Assembly: GCA_900239685.1 (NCBI GenBank) | Contig: OENT01000807.1 | Location: forward strand, 1-64,000 | Length of the DNA stretch: 64,000 nucleotides | Origin: Rotaria macrura | Taxonomy: Eukaryota > Rotifera > Eurotatoria > Philodinida > Philodinidae | Direction of reading: 5' to 3' | Shown here: positions 10,756-22,742 of the stretch, in pieces | Position numbering within the stretch: position 1 is the first letter of the stretch | Layout of the letters: every line of letters starts with the position of its first letter | The notes under the pieces: model-generated | Databases searched by the model: none | The model's input: the letters and a program-made list of their open reading frames with translations, nothing else | Told to the model about the DNA's origin: nothing | Position numbers and translations under genes: made by a program

Positions 10756-12320
10756 CAGCTATGAAATCTTGAAGACATCCGTATGCTTTCTGGACTACAG
10801 AATGAAAACATTTCCTATGGATATAGTATAGACATGTATCGTACACCATAATATGTTCTCACCCACACAAATAATACATTGATGCGTCCATCCATCTATC
10901 TGCCTTGTCCTTTTCAGAAGATGTTGAAGTAACCAACTGTCGTCGAGAGTGATGACAGACTCGGGATTCGCATTTTCCAGAAATGTATATTCGTCTCAAT
11001 ATGCATAAGTTAAAACGAGAATATGGTAAAATCAACTATCCTATCTCTATGCTGGCATTACATATTTATAGTTGTCAGAGTAAAATTTCCTTCTTCTCTG
11101 CTTCGGCCAATATCGAAGAGCTAATTGTCTTTAATGCCGTGTGCAATGAAGTAATGTTATTCCATAACATCAGCAACAGTAACAATAACAGTATGAGGCT
11201 ATGTTTCTTTCTTGTTCGTTTTTTCTTTGTTTTCAGCTTTTTTTCTGTTTGTTTTTTGTTCTTAACGTCTGTTTTTTACTCTCAGCCATGACTGAAGTTA
11301 TTTATTGAAAATCAAATAGCGATTGCATTCATCCAACTTCAAGAATAGATAAATATCAATAGACAGATATCTTGTCTGTTTTGTACCTGTTAAGAGAATA
11401 TACAAGTCACGTCTTGTATATATGTATATATTATGTGCGTGTTTGAAGGCTGACGGTTATTCGCAATAAGCTAACTTTATCTTATGATTAACCCACCAAA
11501 TGCTTTTTATTTCCTTTTTTTCTTCATTTTCTGTGTATTTATCATTGCCAGCTTTCCCCCTTTCTCTCTGGTATGATTCAATTTCTTGATCATTTGACCT
11601 ACAACGTTTCTATATGTGCATGTTGTTTGTCTTTATTCTCTATTTTTTTTACATATACCAAACCGAGAAAAGAATACTAAAGGAATACAACCAACCGACC
11701 ATTGCTTGCTAGCAAACTCTCATTATCGTTACTATAGGTTTTTCTTTCTAATGCTACGATCGTGACTTATTCTGTAAGAGAATGAGGAAAAGAGAAAGCC
11801 TATTAACGACTCGACAGTTTTCTTCTTTCTCTTCTTTCTTGCATTCATACTCGTTTTCTCTTCAGGAAAGTCTTGGACTGGTTATTGTGACTATGGAATA
11901 AACCATACATACACATTTCGTGACATTTTCTTCTTGTTTGCATCTGTGAAAAGCGAGATCTTTTCAATCGTAATAAAGTTTCATGTTCTCGAACTTGTTC
12001 TGCACAGATAAGGCTACACAAAAGACAATGGATTGAATGCATAGAAACATGAGAGAAGAAACAATAAAGAATAAGATGAGGAAAACTTGATAGAATATAG
12101 TCTGTTTCCGAGAGTTTATTCACATATTCGCACATCATAGTATATTTATAGTTGAACGGATAAGAAAGATAAATCCTTACTATATTCAATGATGAATCGT
12201 CAAATAGAAGAATTCAATCAAGATTTTTTTTTCTCTCCAACTTTCAACAATAGACAACAATCAATCATTGAATATGAATGAATAAAAAAATATACCGAAG
12301 AGAATAGCATATAAATAATT
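10756..12320. other. Intergenic, no gene recognised
   Basis: Long AT-rich stretch with T-rich runs. Open frames at 10983-11291 (+) and 11845-12189 (-) look like composition products: no motifs, no plausible splice partners. Confidence 0.55.
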
Positions 12321-12824
12321 TTATTTTTCTTCATCGTTATTAGTTTTTCCATAGCTACATGTCTCAAAATTCATATCGTGATCGTTTTTAAATATATTTG
12401 AAAATTCATTATTTAATAATTTATGTAATGATATACCATCATGTTTATAAATCCATGTTTGATTGAAAAAATCATAACGTTTAGGCCCGCTTAATGGTGA
12501 TGATAGCCACAATTGTTTATTTGGTGTTTGCTTATTAATAACATAAGTACCATGTTTGTTAAGCTCAACAGTTAGCACACCATTCGTATAGCATACATCT
12601 GTTGGTATTTTATGTTTATCGAGTACAGTTTCAAATGCTTCGGTTAGTGATTCTAGAGTTTCATCAGCAATTCTTTCATATTCAACTAGTGATAACTGAT
12701 CATTAGATGATGATGATGATGATGATGATGACAATGGGCGAACAATGAAGTGACGAAGAAGTACAGGATTAATTGATAAGAAATTTCTTAAGGAGTACTT
12801 TGCTATCGTTATTGTTCTGCTCAT
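12321..12824 (-). CDS. FXN: Frataxin, mitochondrial
   Basis: Intronless 167-residue protein. After an Arg/Ser-rich mitochondrial targeting N-terminus with a Ser run (GAT-repeat DNA at ~12708-12731), the frataxin fold is clear: YERIADETLESLTEAFE (acidic helix 1, iron/Fe-S assembly surface), VLTVELNKHGTYVINKQ, then NKQLWLSSPLSGPKRYDF including the conserved Trp, and the DGISLHKLLNNEF helix. Frataxin stimulates persulfide transfer on the NFS1-ISCU complex during Fe-S cluster synthesis in the matrix. The frame is open seven codons further upstream to 12845 but begins there with TTG, so the first ATG at 12824 is chosen. A pyrimidine-rich stretch ending TTCCAG lies just upstream of the start (~12857), a possible 5' UTR or trans-splice acceptor. 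It sits 157 bases downstream of the STMP1-like gene on the same strand. Confidence 0.95.
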   Translation of the reverse strand: MSRTITIAKYSLRNFLSINPVLLRHFIVRPLSSSSSSSSSNDQLSLVEYERIADETLESLTEAFETVLDKHKIPTDVCYTNGVLTVELNKHGTYVINKQTPNKQLWLSSPLSGPKRYDFFNQTWIYKHDGISLHKLLNNEFSNIFKNDHDMNFETCSYGKTNNDEEK

Positions 12825-12981
12825 TCTTGTTTTTCGTTTGAACAAATTAATCTGGAATCATATAGAGAGACACATGTATTGATTAAAAAAAAAAGATGGA
12901 AACAAGAAAAATAAGGTTAATTAAAGATACACGCACAACAAAATTTAAAAAGAAACATGATTTTATGTCATATTTTTGTTT

Positions 12982-13137
12982 TCAATCATCTTTTTTTTTG
13001 TATGATGACATATATGTTAGTAAGTGTTCATATAATTCTTTAGGAGACTCGACTTTTGGAACTTCATAATTTTGACTTGTATACATGCCAGCATAAACAC
13101 CAAGGGAAAATGCAATCAATGTTCGAAAAAGTGCCAT
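12982..13137 (-). CDS. STMP1-like short transmembrane mitochondrial microprotein
   Basis: A 51-codon intronless ORF. The N-terminus is MALFRTLIAFSLGVYAGMYT, a single hydrophobic helix with small residues, directly followed by SQNYEVPKV and a charged, Lys-rich tail. This follows the layout of animal STMP1 (Mm47/mitolamban), a ~47-residue inner-membrane microprotein whose helix ends GMYLAQNYDIPN. STMP1 is linked to respiratory complex III. The G-x-Y-x-G-M-Y...QNY-[ED]-[IV]-P core makes homology likely in spite of the tiny size. The length matches the family. Gene lies immediately upstream of frataxin in tandem; co-transcription is possible but not shown. Confidence 0.8.
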   Translation of the reverse strand: MALFRTLIAFSLGVYAGMYTSQNYEVPKVESPKELYEHLLTYMSSYKKKDD

Positions 13138-15029
13138 TGAATTAATAATAAATTCGTCTTGTTTTGATTACTAATGTGATCTATAATAAAAAGAACCCGT
13201 TGCTCTAGTTGTCCAGCAATGACTTTAATCAATATGTTAAAAATAATCCTTTTTCGCAGCGTTTTCATTTTATTTTTACTTCAATTCTATAATTTTATTG
13301 TATTCGTATAATTAAAGTGTCATATTCATTAAAATAAAGAATTATACAAGAAAATGAACATGTATTAAATTACGTAAAAATTTTATGAAAAAACCCGCAT
13401 CATACATATGTCTTCTTCGAATTTTAATGACTTCTAGTCTTACAGATTATACATATTGTTTTGAATATATTTGGATTCTTGCTGAGATTTGAGAAGGTTA
13501 CATTTCGAATATTTCATGGCTTAAAATAATTATGCTTCAAATTTGTAAAATTCTTTCTGAAAATCAATCTGATGAATTTGTCAATATGCTGTAGAGATCG
13601 AAATAATGAGTTTACCAACAACCTTTAGTCCACTAAAAAATAAGCATGTTATTCTCTCTGGTATCGATAGAAGCTGAATAGGTGTGCCTTAGAACTTTAG
13701 AGAATATCTATAGGTAAAAATGACCATGAAAATAGAAATAGGTTTTTCTTTCGCTGATCTTATTGTATAACTCGAATAGAGAACTGTAAGATTGTCGAAT
13801 CGTTTTCTTTGAAATAGTGAACTCATGTGAGAAAAATCAGATCAAATTGTATTTCCGAGATTTTTTAAGATTTCATCCTCATTGAAGACTTGCTATACTC
13901 TTACGATGACATCTTATAGGGTTGAAAAGTCTCTCAAGAATCTTACTATATATGATCTACTATATGACATTAAAAATATAGGAATCTCATGAAGTGCCAC
14001 CCTCTGTTTACTTTAATAATTTTCTTATGAATAGTAATTACAATACGAATGAAAACACTTGACACCACACCTACTATCCAATTATCTTTCTCAGGTTATG
14101 AAGATTTCACTGAATCGTCGTCTACGGAAAAGAAACAAAACGACCGGAATAAGAAATTTACATGATCAGTCATCATCTATGCTTCACAATCGTTTAAAAA
14201 TAATTACACTTGAACCTTATTTTTTTTCTCCATATCATAAGTGTTATATGATCGTATTTTTGTGAAAATCTTACGATATTGAACATGCATAGCGTGCTAA
14301 AAAACACATTCTAATTTGATAAATCGATTGAAATATTTATCGATCTTGAAATCTTGACTAGAATAAAAAATAAAATTGATTATCTAAATTCAGTAGACTT
14401 TGTTCAGAAATCAAAATTCAATTTATTCTCAATTTCTTATTACATAGAATTATTTCTTTCTTCTAATAAAATACTAACATTGAATAACAATAGTGATGAT
14501 TGCTCGTTTGTTGTTTTTCATTCATCCTGATCACCGAAAATTTAGCTTCGACAATAGACAAAGAACAGCAAAAAAAATCCATGAGACAAAACGTTGATTC
14601 TCATGTCATTAAATACATATTTCCATGTTAATTGTTTGATACATGCATGTAGACTAAAAACAAAACCGTAGAGCCATCTGAACGATAAAAAAAAACATGT
14701 AGATACAGAATATATATGTATATTTTTTTGTGCTATATAGGGAGAAGAAGTTTCCTTCATACAATGTTTTGTACAAAGTAGCGCTGTACACAAACACACG
14801 CATACACACAAACTTGCACGATTAGAGAGAAGGTTAGTTAATGTATAGATACATAGAGAATAAGTGAAAATAGACAAATGTTTAGAGTTTATTTCGCTTA
14901 TTCATCCTCTTAGAGTTTAGCGAAATCGAAGAAAGAAAACAAGAACGAAAGAAGTTTACAACTAAAAGAAGAAAGATAACGAATGATAATGACAAGACAA
15001 TTTTGTACATTTGATAATTTGTTTTCATG
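13138..15029. other. Intergenic, no gene recognised
   Basis: AT-rich spacer between the STMP1-like gene and the 3' end of the AT-hook gene. Open frames at 14059-14265 and 14542-14877 are low-complexity and unsupported. Confidence 0.55.
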
Positions 15030-18000
15030 TTATTTTCGAGCTGTATTTCGATGATACGCACGTGTACCAATAAAACCTTCTTGATCATCAGGAATGTCAT
15101 CATCTTAAATTAGATGAAAAAAAAAAAGAAATGTGATATTGATATTAATTCAAATAAATGAAATTTTTGTTTTTATGCAGCTCAATACAAGCAACATCCT
15201 CATAAAATTGTAAATCCAATTCATTTATTAAATTTTATATTTATATCATCAAGCATGTTTAGAAAATCCTAAGATGGGTATAAATAAAAAGAAAACATAT
15301 TCTCGAAAAATTATTATGGATCAGATTAGTGTTCATGATGCGAAACAAGTTTCTCAACTTATTCATCTGAACAACCAACAGATAATGTTACAGTGAGAGG
15401 AGAAAACCTTCATTTTAAATTCTTCTTAAGACTCGATACTCAATCATTTTAAGCTAGATAGAATTGAAAAAAAAAAACTAAAATAATTTTTATTCATCAG
15501 TCTTCGACGTCTAATTATGATCTTTTCAATCCTATGTCTCTGCTTGATTAAATTTTCAACGGACACTTGAAATTTTATGACTTAAAAAAAATGATTATAC
15601 TATCTTGATGAAAACATTCGAATGACATACTGACAATCATTAGATCAATCTACATATGAAATACAATAAACGAGTTGTTTCATTGAGATCTTTTCATCGG
15701 CAGCTTATTAGATAAAAAATGACTTGTTATAGTTGGAGGAATTCTCAAACAAACATGCATTGCTTATTGCTTGAGTCACACATCATTATTGTAAATGTTT
15801 ACATCCGCATCTTGTTAATGACTATCATACACTGCAATCGTATCTTTGAATTCATTATCTTCTCTATGTATTCAACGATTGTCGATGAAATTCGATTTGA
15901 AAAAATAAAAGAGAAAGAATTCTACTACTATGTACTGTGCTCAATTATAATCAAGATAGTTTGCCGTGATGTGTACTCATGAAGAAAAGTAATTATTAAA
16001 GACTAGATTGGATGTTGATTCAAAGGGGTGAGATAATGTTTGTGGAACAATAACTAACATAAGATGCTGAGTATACTTATATCTTATCAATGTACCCCAC
16101 TAAAAAGAGTACAGACAGGAGCACGGATAAATTGATGTGATATGAGATATGTAAAGGATAAAATGTACAGTGACATGTTTTCACTTTGTTTTTACGTAGT
16201 CGAATGGAGTAAAGAAACATTTTCGTCTAATTCACACTTACGCATCGGTGATATGGTTGATTTTGTTGCAAATATTTTACGTCGTGGTCTTTCATCCATA
16301 TCATCGAATGTTTCAGAACGAACTGTTGATTTAACAGCAAATGCTCGACGTTTCGTCTGTGATGAATTTGATGTGAGATCTTCTTTTGGTGCTATCATCG
16401 TTTGTGCTTGTTGAATTGGAAGTGTTTGTAATGTTGGTTCAGTTGTTGTTTGTAAAATAAATTGTTGTTGTGTTGTTCCCTGCGTTAAAACTGTATATTG
16501 AGTACCACCCGGTGATGTACATAATGTTGCTATTTGTTGTTGTTGTTGTTGATTGGGGTCAATTTGTTCGATAGTTAAAGGTGTATTTGGATCGATACCT
16601 GCTTGCACAAGTAATGCTTGTAATTGTGCTTGATCCAGTGCAAATGGTGAGACGAATGTTTGTGGTTGTGCTTGTTGAATGGATATTGGTTGACCATCTT
16701 TAGAACGAAAAACACATCAAATTGATAAAATATTTCTTTTTCTTTATGAGTGAAAAAAGAAGAAAAATAAAATGAATTCTTACCACTGTCAACAATGATA
16801 GCACCTTGTGAACCGAGCAATTGTTGTGCTTCTTCAGTTGATAATAGAACTGTATGTTCAACACCATTTTCATCAATAATATTTGCTGTTATAGTTCCGA
16901 GCTGCTGTTGCTGTTGCGCAATAATAGCTTTAGTATGCTCATCACATTGTATTGTTTCTTCGCCAGCTATATTCGATGGTGTTTCATCGACCATCATTGT
17001 CATATCATCATCATGTTGTTGTGCTTTACGACGTGCATCAGCAGCCATAGTTACATCAGCTGCTGTTGCTAAAACATGTGCTGCTTCCATTGTATCTAGA
17101 TCTGTATTGATGTTTTTATTTGAGAGTTGCTCATTATGATTCGATTGTATACGACCTGGTGGACGGGACCATGCAAATGGTTTGTTATTATTTATTGATG
17201 AGTGATCATTTGATGCATTCATTTGTTGATTAGTTGATGAAGGTTTCGGTAGAATTTTCTTTTGCTTTGGTGCGTCAACAGGCAATTTCACTGCAGGATA
17301 AAAATGGAAACAATTTTTAAGGATGATTTTCAAGCAGACACTTTTGTAAATTCTTCATACATATTATCTTATCATTCTGTACACTACCCTAGTAGATGGA
17401 AACTGACTAAATTTTTTCTCAATTATTCTAAGTGAACAGTGAACTTAAAATATGAAAAAAAAATCATGTTTCCAAGACACTCTGCTAAACAATATCACAA
17501 GATCTAATCGTTTGAGAAAAGTCTAAAGTCAGAAATAACAGAAGAAAAAGTATTTCTTACGTTCGAGACAGAACAGTCGTAGGAAATTTCATCGATAAAA
17601 ATCTGTAGGCTAGAATGTGAATGAAAATAGTTCTCACTATGAGTTTACCTTGTTGTACAACAGTTACAGGAAGAACTTGCTGCTGCTGTTGTTGTTGATC
17701 GGATGTTAAAACTGAAAGGACTTGTTGTTGTTGCTGATGATGATGTTTTTGTTCATGTTGTGGCACATTAACAAAAAATATTTGGGATTGATTTGCAACA
17801 TCATTTAATTGTGTATCATTGATTTTTGTAACATATGTATTACTATGATTGTTAGTATTTGGATGGTCTATTGTTGTTGGACGTGTTTGTTGATGATAAT
17901 AATCATCATCCTAATATTACAATAAAAGTAGATTATTCAGATAACTAGAACGTGATATTATACACTGAGTGTTCGAAAATGTTTGCACCATTTTTGTTTG

Positions 18001-20994
18001 TGATATTATCTTAGTACAAGTAAATGATAGAATTTCCATCTCTTTTTCACAAGATGCATTGTCAAATTCTCTGTTGAATAAAAATCCGAATACTGTGAAA
18101 GAACTTATTTTCATTATGTCAACTAGTATACTTCACTTCTATTTCACAAAAGCAGAATTCGATCGAAACACTGGTAAATAATCTTTAAACAGTACTTGAT
18201 ATTTATCCGAAATACAAAATACTTTATCTTTTAGCTTCTTTTGTACATTGTGAAAACATACAAAAAATACTAGAAACATTTCAATTCCTTTCTTTTAAAT
18301 TAAGATAAATAGATGCTTATGGAGAATTTGATGGTGCATTGTGTGAGAAAGAAATCGAGATTCAAGCATTCATCCATACTGAGTTATAGGGAAAAACCAA
18401 AAGTGTGCAAACATTATCGGACACCTGGTAAATATGTGTGTGTGTGTGTGTGAGTATGCATATGCCTTGAAGACTCTCACCGAATAATGTTTGGAAATTG
18501 TTGATGATAAGTGATGATGAGGTTTGGATATTGTACTGACAGGACTTCGACTAGTACTACTCGTACGACGACTTGACGCCGATAAACCCAGTGTAGCTGG
18601 TGTCGGTCGATAACTCGATGATTTGTATGGCTGAGAAAACACACACACACATATATTATCAGATAATTATGAAGAGTATTCATCTCGTTCTTTTTTGACC
18701 ATAGGAAATTTTCTCTGTAGGTGAAGAAGTCGTATGAAATTTCTAGTATTTGCAGAGTCATTTTACTTTCGTACACAAGAAACCATTACGAAGAATATTT
18801 CACTAGCATAGGTCTAAGAGTCATATTCGTTAAAATGAAATTTTTAGTGATAGTACAGAGTTCTGAAAATTTTTAACTTGAGACAAATGAAATAACTATT
18901 GAAATTTTTAGGAAATCTCGAGAAATAGATGTATGTATGTTTGTCATCGTTCAAACTATTTTTCTATTTCATTTGTAAAAACTTGAAGCTAGTTTATTGA
19001 TTAGAAGAGTGTTTAGCAATAGTTTATTATTCAGAACGAATACAGATATACTCAAAAGAAAATACTGACCATCGGTTTCCTCAAAATTACTATAGGACAT
19101 ATCTCAAAATATATATTCATTACTAATTGAATTCTTCACGACTGTATCCTATGATTCGAATTATTAAATACCAGAACATTGGTCAAAAAACAAGAGAAGA
19201 TTACTCTCATGAAAATCGATCCCTACTTTGTAAATTGGATGATTTCCATTGTTAATTGCGATACGACGTTGACCACTCATTGACGATAATGGTGGACGAA
19301 CAACATTATTTCGACGATAAGCTTGCGTTAAACTAATACGACGATTTCTATCGTAATCATCATCATCCTCACCACCCATATCATACATAGGTCCTGAAAT
19401 ACAAAGGAAAGAAAAATAAATTTTTTCTACTCAAATAACAATGAAATTGTTGATATTCTCTTTAATTACGTGATGATCGATACGATGTTTGTTTTCGTGG
19501 TCCATAGCGTGAATTCATTTCTTCATATTGATCGTAATCATCATCGTCGTCATTATCATGCCATTGTCGACGTGAACCAGGTGGTCGTCCCCGAATGCCT
19601 GTACCACGTCGTCCTGGATACGTTCCACGTCCACGATAATTTGGACGTTTCGGTATATATTGTCCCTTGGGTACATAGTCAAAATCATTTGGTTCTTCAC
19701 CAGCTGGCGGTAAGTGTTCGTCCTCATCTTCTTCTTCAGATTTTTCTTGTTGATCACTCATCCATTTGGGCCGTTTTATTTCCGGTTGTTGTTGTTGCTG
19801 TTGTTGTGTTGTTGGAAGTGGACGTGATTTCATTGTTGTACTTTTGACGGCATAAATTCGAGGGCGAGAATTATTTTCGTTCATATTAGTAATAGTATTG
19901 GTTGTTGTTGTCGTTGTAGTTGTGGTTGTCATTTTTGTACCTGTATCATTATACGAAGGAACAAAATCATTTTGAAAAACATTATTCATTGTTATAACAG
20001 AAGTTGATTTTTTCTGTAAATTTTGTTCGGGATTTTCATTAGTTGTACGTTTTATTGATGCTGATGTATTATCGACGGGTTGACCCGATAAAGCATCAAA
20101 ATTTGTTAAACGTGGTATGATAGCACGTTTTCGTTGTGCTGTTGGATCGGTTTGAATTGATGATGATTCTCGTGGTTCATCTTTCGGTATACGACGTTTG
20201 AGAATTTCAATCGACATTTTACTTGAACCTTTCCAAACAAATTCAACTGAATCATCACTAAAATCGTCATCATCAAGTTGATGTTTCTGTTGCTGTTTTT
20301 GTTGCTGATGCTGTTGTGATTGGGATTCGACTTGCGGTTGTGATTGAGTTGGATGTTGTGGTGAACCGAATTGCATTAGATCTTTTTCATCGATATTTGA
20401 AATTTTTTGATTATTATAATCGTCGTCGAATTCATTGAGATCGTTTTTTGAATTTGAATCTGTTGTCAACGTTTGTTTTTTCACATAACGACGTTTAATA
20501 GATTGCGGTGGACTGATATTTTCAGTTTCAATTTGTTGTTTGGACTTATCTTGTTGTTCAATATTGTTATCAGTCGGATTTAACATTTTTGGTTTACGGC
20601 CACGTTTTTTCGGTGTAGAATTTTTCGTGTCAGATATCGATGTGTTCGTTTGCGATACAAGACGCGATGAGCGACGTGTATCAGGTTTTTCGTGTGGATT
20701 CTTACGTTTTATTGGTATGGATGTTTCTTCTGTAGCACTATCACTTTCAATAGGTGATGATGATAATGATGTACGGTGAAGAATTTCTTCAATTTTAGGC
20801 GTTCTAGGTGGTCGACCGCGGGAACGTTTTACTGATGGTGTGGTATTTTTACGTAGAGACACCGGTTTTTTACTATGATCTTCGTCGTCGGATTGAAATG
20901 TATATTTATCTGATTGTATTGGTAGTTTGTTTATTGATGCTGAGCGTGTTGAGGGTCGTTTTGATGGTGAAATTGTTGTTAACTTTTTACGCAT
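15030..20994 (-). CDS. Unrecognised AT-hook, Gln-rich nuclear protein
   Basis: Seven exons: 20994-19470, 19393-19227, 18630-18481, 17910-17649, 17290-16784, 16697-16242, 15103-15030; GT-AG with matching phases, 1046 residues. Three AT-hooks (KRSRGRPPRTPK ~56-67, KKRGRKPK ~129-136, IRGRPPGSRR ~467-476) point to minor-groove DNA binding. Between them are basic, acidic (DDDD, EEEDEDE) and poly-Gln/Thr tracts. The C-terminal third is Gln-rich with a more ordered-looking stretch (GVEHTVLLSTEEAQQLL ... LQALLVQAGIDPNTPLTIEQ). A short motif R-x-x-[IA]-[YF]-A-[VT]-K-S-T occurs three times, at ~377, ~987 and ~1009. No catalytic domain or zinc finger is seen. The last intron (15104-16241) is long, and the phase match supports the terminal exon. 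Upstream of the start, an acceptor-like TTTAAG at ~21045 followed by an open RPRK-containing stretch leaves room for an extra 5' exon. Role in chromatin or transcription is inference. Confidence 0.75.
18435..18452. repeat. (TG)n microsatellite in AT-hook gene intron
   Basis: Eighteen-base TG run just beyond the donor of the third exon of the AT-hook gene; a complementary (AC)n run lies at ~18638-18650 just outside the same exon's acceptor. Confidence 0.9.
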
Positions 20995-21425
20995 GATGAT
21001 AAATGACTCACGATCAGCATTAGCTTTTCGTGGTCGATGATAATTAACTTAAATGAATGAAATATATTTATTATTATCTAAAATAATGTATCGTGTTTAA
21101 ATTTAGAAAAAAGAAAACAATGCAACAACAGATCATCGAGAAAACAAGAATCATAACAGAAGAAAAACGAAAATTCGTTATTCTAACAAGACAATAGATA
21201 ACAATTAGAAAAATAGACAACGAAAGCAAGAGACATAAAATGAACATTCAAAAATCGATGATTGATTTTGAAAAAGCCAAAGGTATAAAATATACCACCG
21301 GCTGGATATGATTTGAGATCCGAGAAAAAACGAAGCATCCAGAAATATTGCATTCTACTCGTAAAAACTGTCTTCTTCACGAAATAAATTAATGTAAAAC
21401 AAAAAATAAAAATTGCCTATTATGT
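20995..21425. other. Spacer between AT-hook gene and HSPA13
   Basis: 431 bases separating the HSPA13 stop from the AT-hook gene start on the same strand; presumably holds HSPA13 3' end and the AT-hook gene promoter. A possible extra exon of the latter at ~20995-21044 could not be confirmed. Confidence 0.5.
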
Positions 21426-22742
21426 TTATAAATGAATTTTTTCTACTGCTGTTCGAACTTCTGTAGCACTAACAGTTAATGGCCATACTCCACCAATAAT
21501 ACCAGCTTGTATTGATACACCATGTGTCACGGCAACATCAGGATCAATATCAATATTAGGTGACTTTTGAAAATAATCTTCAATTAATTGTCGAATTTTT
21601 AACATTCGTGTTGAACCACCAACTAAAACAATTTCATCGACATTATTTGGTGTTAATCTATTACTCGTATCATCGTCTTGACTATCACTATCGTTTATAT
21701 CTGAATTGATGTAAGCAAATATTCTATCTAATGGTTCAAGAATTTTTTTGAATAAATCTCTATTGATCTCTTCGAATAATTCTCTCGTTATAGTCCATGT
21801 TGAATTGACGATACACTCATTCGATAGAGATAGATCGAGTTTACATGTTTCAACTTCGATTCGTAAATGTTGTAAAAAATTTGGATCATACTTTTGATTA
21901 TTGCTATCATCAATTAATGTTAATATATAATGAAATAAATTTTGATTGAAATCTTGTCCACCTAATCGATTATTACCAGCCATGGCTTGTGTTGAAAACA
22001 TTCCACCTTGTACAGATAGTAGACTAACGTCTGTCGTACCACCACCAATATCAATCACTAATACATAACGTACATTATCACGTTTATGAAGACCATAGGC
22101 TAATGCAGCTGCTGTCGGTTCTGATATAATACGTTCAACTTTCAAATCGATTGATTCAGCTGCTTGTTTCGTTGCGCGACGTTGTTCATCATTGAATTCA
22201 GCCGGTACACTTAGAACGCAAAGTTTAATTTTTGGTATCATTAAATGTTTTTCGACTAATCCTTTTAAATGTTTCAATAGTAATGAACCTATGCCTTGAG
22301 GTGTTATTCGTGTACCATTATCTGATATTATAAATTCAATAGAACCGTTGGCAGTTCGTACGATTTCAAAAGGATAATCATCTTGAATCTTTTTTACTGA
22401 TTCAGATGAAAATTGTTTACCGATAAAACGTTTTGTATCATAAATTGTATATTTCGGATTGATTTCAAGATGATCAAATGCATCATAACCTAACAGAGTT
22501 GTACCATTAGGTAAAAATGAAACAATGGATGGCATACATGAGCGATTACGTTGAGCAGGGATTATTTCTACTAAACCACTTATTGCATGATAGATTCCAA
22601 CGCATGAATAAGTAGTACCTAGATCAAAACCGACGATTTTAGGTTTAGGTGCTGGTAAGAATTGTTGACCAAAATAACCAGCTATGAGTAAAGCTATTAA
22701 ACTTCCACCAAGTAATGTACACATTGTTTCTGATGAAGCCAT
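21426..22742 (-). CDS. HSPA13: HSPA13/STCH, HSP70-like ATPase without substrate-binding domain
   Basis: Intronless, 438 residues. An N-terminal hydrophobic signal segment (~8-27) precedes an HSP70 actin-like ATPase domain: phosphate-1 loop VGFDLGTTYSCVG (~37-49), phosphate-2 VIDIGGGTTDVSLL (~228-241) and adenosine loop EIVLVGGSTRMLKIRQL (~365-381). The protein ends right after the ATPase domain, with no peptide-binding domain, which is the hallmark of HSPA13 (STCH); length is close to the vertebrate protein (~470). HSPA13 is microsome-associated and thought to act in the secretory pathway. It is head-to-head with RALGAPA, 495 bases apart. Confidence 0.94.
   Translation of the reverse strand: MASSETMCTLLGGSLIALLIAGYFGQQFLPAPKPKIVGFDLGTTYSCVGIYHAISGLVEIIPAQRNRSCMPSIVSFLPNGTTLLGYDAFDHLEINPKYTIYDTKRFIGKQFSSESVKKIQDDYPFEIVRTANGSIEFIISDNGTRITPQGIGSLLLKHLKGLVEKHLMIPKIKLCVLSVPAEFNDEQRRATKQAAESIDLKVERIISEPTAAALAYGLHKRDNVRYVLVIDIGGGTTDVSLLSVQGGMFSTQAMAGNNRLGGQDFNQNLFHYILTLIDDSNNQKYDPNFLQHLRIEVETCKLDLSLSNECIVNSTWTITRELFEEINRDLFKKILEPLDRIFAYINSDINDSDSQDDDTSNRLTPNNVDEIVLVGGSTRMLKIRQLIEDYFQKSPNIDIDPDVAVTHGVSIQAGIIGGVWPLTVSATEVRTAVEKIHL

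Noticed and set aside
12825-12845. Upstream start for frataxin
   Set aside because: The codon at 12845 is TTG, not ATG; first ATG is 12824.
16795-17139. Cys/Ser-rich frame (+)
   Set aside because: Antisense of poly-Gln/Ala codons in the AT-hook gene.
19470-19847. His/Val-rich frame (+) opposite the AT-hook gene
   Set aside because: Antisense shadow of acidic and Arg-rich codons.
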